Assembly: GCF_001020985.1 (NCBI RefSeq)
Contig: NZ_CP011542.1
Coordinates: forward strand, 1,550,001-1,614,000
DNA from: Corynebacterium mustelae
Lineage (GTDB): Bacteria; Actinomycetota; Actinomycetes; Mycobacteriales; Mycobacteriaceae
Length of the DNA: 64,000 nt
Direction of reading: 5' to 3'
Within the stretch, counting starts at the first letter, position 1. The number at the start of each line of letters is the position of its first letter. Of this stretch, positions 26,104-33,678 are shown piece by piece. The notes beneath the pieces are model-generated. The model was not told the DNA's origin and made no database searches. It saw only the letters and a program-made list of their open reading frames with translations. The translations under genes and the position numbers were made by a program.

Positions 26104-29100
26104 CCACCATGGACGCACTCGACCACCTACACCACGCACTACAGATATTTACCGAACTGGGGTGGCATGGTATCACCCCAGGGGCAAACATCTGCACCCT
26201 CCCAATGGGAACCGCCCAGCAACGCGAAACAATCGTCGCCGCCCTATCCAACCCCCACTGGCCGAGCCTCATCACAGACCCAACCTACACCAACACATTC
26301 GAAACCCCACCCCACACAGACATCCCCGCACTCCAACTATTCGCAGTCCGCGCAGGCGTCGCCGCAAAATACTTCACTCGTTGGCCCGAAGTACCACACC
26401 GCGCCGCAGTACTAGCAGTAGTCAAAGAACGCGGCATAAGCTACATCAATTCCTTCATCAAACACAGCAACCCCGAACTCACCATCGACGAACTCCCATT
26501 CGCCACCCACTACGCAGCCGAATCCGTCCTCCTCGTGCACGAAGGAATACCCGTACCAAACCTACCCACCTACATAAACAACTGGGCACTTTCAGCCATC
26601 CCCATACTCGCCCGCCGCTACACCAAACGGTTCCACACAACCCCTAACCCCGCAATAACAGAAGACCTCATGCTGTCACGCTACAAAGAACACATAACAA
26701 CCGGGCTCCACCACCCAAAACTAGCCTTCGGCCCATTCTGGAAAATACTCCTAGCCGGCGTAGACCGAGGAATGATCGACCGCCAAACCGCAGTCGACTA
26801 CGCAATACGAGCACTCGACACCGCACACCGCAGACGACACAAAAACCAATGCGTTGAAATGCTTTTCGACGACCTCACCATCACCGACACCGAACTGATA
26901 AACCACATCGACTCCCTCGAACCCTACATCGCAAGCGGCGAATACGCCTACATCACCAGCTTCGGAACCCGCCTAATTGCCACCGCACCACGCACCAAGC
27001 TCCCCGGAATCGCACTCGCGGCTGCACACGTAAACTCCATCGGCGGACAAAACGCAGTACTATCCGCACTCATCGAACGTGGAGAATACCTACCCCAACT
27101 CAGACCCCGATTAACCGAACTCGCACAATCCCGAGACACCACCGTCGCCCACCGCGCCAGCCGACTCATCGGCGAACCCCCGCAACCACAGCCAGAAATC
27201 ATCCCCAACATCTGGCAACCCAAACCCCGAAAATGGCGTGTACCAAAACTCACAATAGGAAAAGCAACACCAGAAGCAGTCACCCACGCGCTACACAACA
27301 TAACCATCGACGACTTTGCCACCGACATCAACCGCGAAAAATTCCTCGCACTATTCGTCAAACTAGCAGCCAAAAACCTCGACGAAGCCCACACAGCAGT
27401 AGAAAACGCACACGAAGGCCTCATAGCCAAATGGGCCACAAACAAACTCGAACGATGGAGCAGAAAACACCGAACCACACCACTACCCACCGTCCGCGAA
27501 CACGCAATCCTTACCAACATCGGCACCATACCCTGCCTTTTATCCCAACCCACCCGACAAGACCTCAGCATCGACTTCCGCGACCTTAACAAACGACTCC
27601 AACAATACGAAAAGAAAAACGCACTCGTCATCGAACCCGACCTCATCCTCGCCCTCTGCCGCCTTGACCCCACAACCATCCCACCAAACACAACAGTCGA
27701 ATGCAGCTCACAAATCCTGCTCGACACCAAAGTAAAACTCGGCCGCAACGCCGGACAAGTAGTCACCGAATACCTCACCGACAGCTACAAAGAACCAGAA
27801 CTCGTCCCAAACCAATGGGAATACCTCCACCCACTCCCCATCAAACAACCCCTATCCCTTGACGGAATGCCCAACCGAGTAGGCGGCGGCAACCACCTAC
27901 CTATCGGAGTATTCCCACACTGGACAACCGACGCCGCATACACCGGCATCACCGGCGGACGCCGAATCACCGGAGCCCGAATGGGCATCCGCGCCCAACA
28001 AGCAGTACGAACCAACACACCACTAACCCCCGGACAAGCCATCAACCTCCTCGGACTCCTCAGAACCTCACCCCGCGGCGACCACATCGAAGGCGCCTAC
28101 GAAGCCGTCCAATCAGCCTGGCACAATGGACTACTACGCCCCGGAAAAACCAACGCGAAACTACTCTACTGGCACACCCAAGTAACAAACTTCCGCGGAC
28201 TTGCCCAACCACTAGAACAACTCGCCAAGGACGGACTCCTCTCCGTCGTCTGGCCAGCCCTAGACGACCTCCTCGGCATAGCAGCACGCCGCGAAGGCGC
28301 AACACTAGGCGCCTATGAAGTCGCACAAACCATGGCAACACTCGCCCCAAGCGTCGTCGCAGCAGTAACCGCCAAACAAGCACCCGTCACCGCACTGGAA
28401 GTCCCCAACCTGCGCGAAATCGCAAGCAGAGAAGGCAACTCCAAAGTACTCAAAGCCGCAAGCACCGCCGTCGCACTACTACCAGAACCCGTACAAAAAC
28501 TACGCACCCCCAACAAACCCAAAAAAATAACCCTGACAGAATTCGAAACACTATGGCCACCAGAAATCAACAACCGCCCCGCTAACCCTGACAACCTCAA
28601 CCTCCACGTAGAAGAAGGAACCATCGTAGAACTACAAACAACCGACAACACATATCAGGTGGAAGACTTCAACCTATTCACCAAACACCCAGCATTCTTC
28701 CTATGGCAAGTCACCACCACCAACAACACCCCCGCATGGCTAACATGGCAAGACTCACAAATAGTCGCACTAGAAAAACCCCAATACAAACGCCCCGAAC
28801 CACCCACCTCCATACCCGACTCCATCCTCGCCACCGCACTCATCAACCTCAGCACCGCCGCCGGATACAACACCGGACACCAATTCATCACCCGACTACT
28901 CAACAACAACCAAATAACAGCAGCAAGCATCACCAACGCCATGCGCACCATCTGCCCCTACCTAGAACACTGGAACCCAACCATCATGATGCGCCTAATA
29001 CGCAACGAACCACAACACATTGCAACCCTATGGCCCATCCTCACCGAACTCATACAACACGCAGCCACCCAACCACACCTACCACAATGGACAAACGCCG

Positions 29101-29545
29101 TACTCGACATCATCACCACACAACAAACAGCACTACTACTGGCAATGGGCCACAACTACATACAACCCCAACGCTTCTTAGCACTCATCGACATCGCACA
29201 CGCGCCCGTGAAACAACCATCAGCAGCACAGAAAAAAGCAACCACCCTAGCCACCGCATTCGGCCTCATAAAACCAGAAACACACCAATAACCACAAACA
29301 CCAAAAACTAAAAGCACATTCACGACCACCAGAACAAAAAACAACGGAAATCACCCACATGCCCCACACCCCAACAACCACCAACGCACACACAATCTTC
29401 AACCACCTAGGATGGAACAACGCCACACTCGCCGACACACCACACCTGCCGCTAGGCACCCTAAAACAACAAGAAACCGCACGCCACGAACTAACAAACA
29501 CCCACATCGACTTCAGAAACCACAACCTCGTCATCTTCGCCACCC
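26040..29545 (+). other. Segment of extreme A+C bias on the coding strand
   Basis: The coding strand is very poor in G and T. At 28861-28920, 47 of 60 bases are A or C, against 18 of 60 at 29941-30000 in the next gene. Third codon positions in the gene at 26109 are almost all A or C. The bias begins near the end of the preceding short gene and stops abruptly about 190 bases into the gene at 29359. Boundaries are approximate, read by eye. Confidence 0.7.
26109..29291 (+). CDS. Array paralogue 4, full length (1060 aa), A+C-biased
   Basis: Three modules: N-terminal, with FTELGWHGITPGANICTLPMG; central, opening IWQPKPRKWRVPKL (about 368), with IPCLLSQPTRQDLSIDFRDLNKRL, EPDLILALCRLDPTTIPP, NGLLRPGKTNAKLLYW and SVVWPALDDLLG; C-terminal, with FETLWPPEINN (about 812), ALEKPQYKRPEP, HWNPTIMMRLIRNEPQHIATLWPILTEL and LPQWTNAVLDII. 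Paralogue 3 is its closest relative. Its DNA differs sharply from its neighbours, with G and T nearly absent from third codon positions, suggesting different ancestry or mutational history. It starts five bases after the preceding stop without a clear ribosome site, so it may rely on coupling. No signal peptide. Confidence 0.75.
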   Translation: MDALDHLHHALQIFTELGWHGITPGANICTLPMGTAQQRETIVAALSNPHWPSLITDPTYTNTFETPPHTDIPALQLFAVRAGVAAKYFTRWPEVPHRAAVLAVVKERGISYINSFIKHSNPELTIDELPFATHYAAESVLLVHEGIPVPNLPTYINNWALSAIPILARRYTKRFHTTPNPAITEDLMLSRYKEHITTGLHHPKLAFGPFWKILLAGVDRGMIDRQTAVDYAIRALDTAHRRRHKNQCVEMLFDDLTITDTELINHIDSLEPYIASGEYAYITSFGTRLIATAPRTKLPGIALAAAHVNSIGGQNAVLSALIERGEYLPQLRPRLTELAQSRDTTVAHRASRLIGEPPQPQPEIIPNIWQPKPRKWRVPKLTIGKATPEAVTHALHNITIDDFATDINREKFLALFVKLAAKNLDEAHTAVENAHEGLIAKWATNKLERWSRKHRTTPLPTVREHAILTNIGTIPCLLSQPTRQDLSIDFRDLNKRLQQYEKKNALVIEPDLILALCRLDPTTIPPNTTVECSSQILLDTKVKLGRNAGQVVTEYLTDSYKEPELVPNQWEYLHPLPIKQPLSLDGMPNRVGGGNHLPIGVFPHWTTDAAYTGITGGRRITGARMGIRAQQAVRTNTPLTPGQAINLLGLLRTSPRGDHIEGAYEAVQSAWHNGLLRPGKTNAKLLYWHTQVTNFRGLAQPLEQLAKDGLLSVVWPALDDLLGIAARREGATLGAYEVAQTMATLAPSVVAAVTAKQAPVTALEVPNLREIASREGNSKVLKAASTAVALLPEPVQKLRTPNKPKKITLTEFETLWPPEINNRPANPDNLNLHVEEGTIVELQTTDNTYQVEDFNLFTKHPAFFLWQVTTTNNTPAWLTWQDSQIVALEKPQYKRPEPPTSIPDSILATALINLSTAAGYNTGHQFITRLLNNNQITAASITNAMRTICPYLEHWNPTIMMRLIRNEPQHIATLWPILTELIQHAATQPHLPQWTNAVLDIITTQQTALLLAMGHNYIQPQRFLALIDIAHAPVKQPSAAQKKATTLATAFGLIKPETHQ

Positions 29546-32490
29546 GGCTCGGGATACCACCGCGCCGGGTTATAGAGATTGCAAGCCAGATCCCAAGCGA
29601 CATATTGGCAGCTGTTATCGCAGAACACGGGGATCAGTACTGCCATAAGTTCATAACTGAGGCGTGTACGAGTGGCTCCCGAATTGGTGAGCATGGCGTT
29701 AGCTGGTTCGGAACGGCTGCCGTTGATGCGTTGTTGCGGTTGGCAGAAAGTGACCCAGATGTGGTGGTTCCAGCGCTGTCGAACGTAGAGTACATGAAGG
29801 ATTGGGCGGTAGTCGCAGCGCGCAGCTTGGAACCTGATGCGGTCGCGGCAACACCCCGCAAGCATGAACGGGTCGTGCCGCAGGAGTTGATTACGTCCAC
29901 GCTTGCTAGACACGTGCGTGCTGGCTTCGAGTTGGGTTTGGCTGCGACTGGTCCGTTCAGTACGGTTGTTTCCGCTGGTTACCGCGGTGGGTGGCTTGGG
30001 CGGGAAGAGACGATCGCGTATATATGTCAGGCGCTTTCCATGGTGAATCGGCCTGGTGATATTAAACGGTGGGTGCAGTGCCTGACAGGAGATATAGAAA
30101 TAGCCGACGCGGAAATATATGCGCAGCGTCAAGTTCTTAGTACGTGCATTGCTACGGGGCAACCTGTGGTCGTCGAAAAGCTCGGCGTTCCGCTTATCCG
30201 CACAGTAAGCGACAGCGAACTTGTTGATATCGCGCTGCCCGCGTTATACACAAAGACCAAGAAAGCGCAGAAGTTGGTTATCGCCGCGCTGAAAAGTCGT
30301 GTAAAACCCGCGTACGAGACGGTGCAACCGCTGGTGGAACGACTGCGTGAGGTGGCGGAGGGGAGCAGTTTGTTAGAACAATGGGGGATAGGCTCAGGGA
30401 CTTTTGCCGCAAGTGCCCACGACGCGCCCACCTTTATCTGGCGTGACGCACCGGCACTGTGGAAGATCCCGCGTTTCGCGCCGATTCCGGCAACCAGTGA
30501 ACAGATCGCGCGGATTTTGCCGCTGGTCGTCGCCGCACAACAACCGCTTTCGACCACTCGGGGCAGTTTTGGCGACGGCACCACCGAAAAATTTGTCCTA
30601 GCGTGCCACCGCCTGGCCGCAACCGACCCCGAGGCGCTACGCCGAGTTGTGGCGGGTGTTCCGGCGGAGCTTTTCGACGACATATTGCGTCAGTGGGCAG
30701 ATGGCTGCCTGGAGATACCACGCTCCTTCCGCAAACTGTCGCTTATCGACGCCCGCCTCATCGCGCTTTTAAATGCAGCCAATCAACTACCATGTGTGCT
30801 CTCAGAACCCAGCTACGAGGATCTTTCCATCACTTTTGATGACCTCTTGAACCGACTTAAACTCTATGAAACCCGCAATCAGCCAGTCGCCGAAGCGGAT
30901 CTTGCAACCGCGCTCTCTCGCCTCATCATCCCCGAATCGGTTATGGAACTGCCGGAACTTGAGATCCGGGTCATGAACCTCAGTGGTGAGATTCTCCATC
31001 CGACGGTCGGCACTGTCTTAAAAAATTACCTGGCTGACCCGTTTGTCGAACCAGCATTGGACTACCAGCAACCAGAAGTAAAGAAACGACCGAAGTCGTT
31101 GCGGACGGAACCCGACGGCATTGCGCCCAATTACTTTTTCTACGCCACCCCGCAACTGTTTCCTCGTTGGCAATACGCTCACCTTGGCGGCCTTCATGCC
31201 CACAGCCCAGCTGCGCCGATTATCGCAGGTCAGCTTGCATTCCGTGCCACCGAACTGCATCCGGCAGCAGCCATTAATTTCATAGGAAGCTGTCGGAGCC
31301 ATCCAGAGATTATCGATACCCTGCACACGGCCTGGCAACGCGGACTCATCAACATAGCAACGATGGACGCAACCTATCTGGATTGGAAACCAGAATTAAC
31401 GAATCTGCAAGCGCTTGCCGCCACCCTCATCGACATTGCCGAAGCCGACATGGTGGCATTAAGCTGGTTCGCCCTCGATGCGGTCGTGACCAAAGCAGTT
31501 ACTACCCACAGCCGCATCCCAGCAGGGCTTACCGACATTATTGATGCAATGGCAACACTTTGCCCATCGGTTAAAGCGGCGGTGGCTGATGCAACCGCAC
31601 CACAAACTGTTTTGGCGGTACCTGGATTACGAGCTCTGGCTGCTAAAACCGGCAATGCCAAAGCCATCACCACAGCCCGTAACGTCGTGGATACACTCGG
31701 ACCAATCCTGACAGACGACAGCCCAATGCCGTTGGGTTCCCACCTGGACGATACCGAATATGAGCAATTGTGGTCCCCGCGAAAAACTCCCGAGATTACC
31801 GATTCCCTGGTAGTTGAAGTTACCGAATCAGGCGTGATCACCCTTAGTTTTCCCGCCGATCCGGCCACCTACTACCATATTCGCAGCGTGCCCACATTAG
31901 GTGCGGTGGTCTTAGACCAAAGTTATCCCAGCACCAGTAAAACGCAGCGGAAAACCGGAAGCTTTATCTACTGGGACGGTGAAGCTATCCAACACGAGCC
32001 AGCAAAACAGTTCAACGGATTCCTATACCACAAGAACACCGGTGCTCCTAAGTCTCTTCCGCCAAGCCTTGTGGCGATTTATCTGGCCGAACAGGGAACT
32101 GAGAAATGGAATGACGAAACCTGGCAACTACTAAGCACACTCGCCACCACAGGTGGCATAGCGGTGAGCGCCGTGCAAAACGCGGTACGCATCTGTAGCC
32201 AACACCCCGCCTGGAATCCAGCCATACTAGCCGAAAAGACAGTGCACAACCCGAAACTCATGCCTGTTTTCTGGCCGCTGCTTCTTGAGGCTTTGCCTGC
32301 CACAAACCCCAGAAACACCAACCGGATACTTGAGGTCATCGCAACTTCTCACACGACTCTTATGGAAGCTACGCGCCGGGGGCTGATTCCACTCTCAAGT
32401 TGGGATGGAGTGCGGCAACTGGCCTTAACCGGCACACCAAAGAACAAAGCTAAAGCCCAAGAGCTAGTAGCAGCACTGCCTCCTGCCTGA
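29359..32490 (+). CDS. Array paralogue 5, full length (1043 aa), mosaic composition
   Basis: The first 60 or so codons (signature FNHLGWNNATLADTPHLPLGTLKQQ) are in the A+C-biased style of the preceding gene; the rest is ordinary. The reading frame is continuous across the switch (about 29545). The central module opens FIWRDAPALWKIPRF (about 359), with LPCVLSEPSYEDLSITFDDLLNRLKLYE, ADLATALSRL and VALSWFALDAVVT. The C-terminal module opens YEQLWSPRKTPE (about 801) and ends LPLSSW-like (LIPLSSWDGVRQLAL) and KAKAQELVAAL. The N-terminal third shares MKDWAVVAARSL-type text with the gene at 33679, so those two are sister copies. It carries two copies of the CTTTTCGAC word in opposite orientations (30172, 30670). 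Confidence 0.75.
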   Translation: MPHTPTTTNAHTIFNHLGWNNATLADTPHLPLGTLKQQETARHELTNTHIDFRNHNLVIFATRLGIPPRRVIEIASQIPSDILAAVIAEHGDQYCHKFITEACTSGSRIGEHGVSWFGTAAVDALLRLAESDPDVVVPALSNVEYMKDWAVVAARSLEPDAVAATPRKHERVVPQELITSTLARHVRAGFELGLAATGPFSTVVSAGYRGGWLGREETIAYICQALSMVNRPGDIKRWVQCLTGDIEIADAEIYAQRQVLSTCIATGQPVVVEKLGVPLIRTVSDSELVDIALPALYTKTKKAQKLVIAALKSRVKPAYETVQPLVERLREVAEGSSLLEQWGIGSGTFAASAHDAPTFIWRDAPALWKIPRFAPIPATSEQIARILPLVVAAQQPLSTTRGSFGDGTTEKFVLACHRLAATDPEALRRVVAGVPAELFDDILRQWADGCLEIPRSFRKLSLIDARLIALLNAANQLPCVLSEPSYEDLSITFDDLLNRLKLYETRNQPVAEADLATALSRLIIPESVMELPELEIRVMNLSGEILHPTVGTVLKNYLADPFVEPALDYQQPEVKKRPKSLRTEPDGIAPNYFFYATPQLFPRWQYAHLGGLHAHSPAAPIIAGQLAFRATELHPAAAINFIGSCRSHPEIIDTLHTAWQRGLINIATMDATYLDWKPELTNLQALAATLIDIAEADMVALSWFALDAVVTKAVTTHSRIPAGLTDIIDAMATLCPSVKAAVADATAPQTVLAVPGLRALAAKTGNAKAITTARNVVDTLGPILTDDSPMPLGSHLDDTEYEQLWSPRKTPEITDSLVVEVTESGVITLSFPADPATYYHIRSVPTLGAVVLDQSYPSTSKTQRKTGSFIYWDGEAIQHEPAKQFNGFLYHKNTGAPKSLPPSLVAIYLAEQGTEKWNDETWQLLSTLATTGGIAVSAVQNAVRICSQHPAWNPAILAEKTVHNPKLMPVFWPLLLEALPATNPRNTNRILEVIATSHTTLMEATRRGLIPLSSWDGVRQLALTGTPKNKAKAQELVAALPPA

Positions 32491-32566
32491 AGGCACCGCC
32501 ACCAGACCTGGTGCCCGATGTGCCGATACACTTTCCGCATAGAAACTTCTACTAATTGGAGACCCC

Positions 32567-32953
32567 ATGATCTATGACAATTTAATTCGTCGCCACGAAC
32601 GTAGAGTCGCTAAAGAACGTGATCGTCGGGCTAGTTTGCTTAACAATACGAAGTATCGCGAGCTTTTCCAGTTTTTCAATTCCATCGGAATTGTCCGAGG
32701 ACAAGTAAAAACGCTCACAGAATCGCGGCTATATTGGACGGAACTTGCAGAATACGAATACGTACCTGGTTACACAGCAGATGGTTGTGGCGGGCCCATC
32801 AAATTCAAGGAAATTGAATGCGTACTGGTTGATATTCCGCACAAAGTCTCACCGGATGTGATTGAAACGGGTCTCGGTGCACTGGGCCAGTTTTCCTGGG
32901 AATGGGTCGGAGATCAGAACAACCAGATTCGTATTGACGCCTACAGCAGGTAA
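32567..32953 (+). CDS. Small protein of unknown function, possibly DUF6678-like
   Basis: 128 residues with a basic N-terminus (RRHERRVAKERDRRASL), then LLNNTKYRELFQFFNSIG, a central Trp/Tyr-rich stretch (SRLYWTELAEYEYVPGYTADGCGGPIKFKEIECVLVDIP) and a C-terminal WEWVG. The NNTKxxEL opening and the P-IKFKEIE-hhh-D line remind me of the DUF6678 family, often found as small cytoplasmic proteins near variable loci. I cannot verify this. A GGAG site precedes the ATG. It lies 76 bases after paralogue 5 on the same strand and faces a convergent broken gene. No signal peptide. Confidence 0.6.
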   Translation: MIYDNLIRRHERRVAKERDRRASLLNNTKYRELFQFFNSIGIVRGQVKTLTESRLYWTELAEYEYVPGYTADGCGGPIKFKEIECVLVDIPHKVSPDVIETGLGALGQFSWEWVGDQNNQIRIDAYSR

Positions 32954-33010
32954 TTAGTGTGTAAGCGGTGAAAATACGGTGGTCTTGCTACCTGGTTCCG
33001 GGAAACACGA

Positions 33011-33541
33011 CTAGCTTTCGTGGCTAATGTCAACCAATTCCCGGTTTTCGGTGAATCTGCATGCGAGGATCTCGTCGGAGAAGTCACTGTCCAATCCGAA
33101 ATCAAAGCAGCAGTTTAGACTTGGAGTGTCGCTGCTAGTGTTGACGTCTTCTGGTAGCGAAAACCAAATTGCTCGTAGGCGGATTTTTTCCAGAAACTTT
33201 TCCGGGGTGATCTCATCGACGCAGGAGACTGCAAAATAATCGACGAGATCATCTGGGTAAATTTCCGCACGTTGGTCGTTAATGAAATCGACAATCACGG
33301 GATCAGTTGTATAGGTCGCTGTAATTCGATCCCAGCATTTACGATACATGTCGGGGATAGTGTCAAGATACGTCCGAAGAATAGGTGCATTAGCTTCGGT
33401 GACTTCATGTCCCAAGGAGCTTATCCGCGTTGTAACGGTCGCATCACCTACGGTAAAGCGTGCATCCGATTCTCACATGCCTTCTGAACTGTCGAATTCG
33501 ATCATGCCAAATAATGCGGTGAGGATTGCGATCCTGGTCAC
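33011..33541 (-). pseudogene. DUF2004-like gene interrupted by an in-frame TGA
   Basis: The intact part (33415-33011, from a TTG) encodes LGHEVTEANAPILRTYLDTIP to the end, with CCFDFGLDSDFSDEILACRF and the terminal VDISHES typical of small DUF2004-type proteins. The same frame continues upstream through ESDARFTVGDATVTTRISS to a TGA at 33475-33473, then on through MIEFDSSEGM to a GTG at 33541 (MTRIAILTALFG) that has a good GAAAGG ribosome site (33554-33549) seven bases upstream. The simplest reading is one nonsense mutation, possibly TGG to TGA after SSEGM. A shorter protein from the TTG is possible but lacks an obvious ribosome site. Function unknown. Confidence 0.6.
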
Positions 33542-33678
33542 GTTTTGGCCTTTCAAGCTGCGATAATCAATGTTTTTTAATCTTAATGCAAAATTATGCA
33601 AAACTTCTCGGGAATGCTGGTATTAGTGGAATCTGGTCGAAAAACCGCATGCCGTACCAGTAGTCGAAAGAAACACTT

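Noticed and set aside
26162..29311. Long alternative-frame open frames (26162-26647, 28703-29311, and minus-strand 26948-27778)
   Set aside because: They exist because the A+C-rich DNA lacks stop codons in other frames. Their products are low-complexity (His, Thr, Arg rich) and match no family, while the main frame has clear family motifs.
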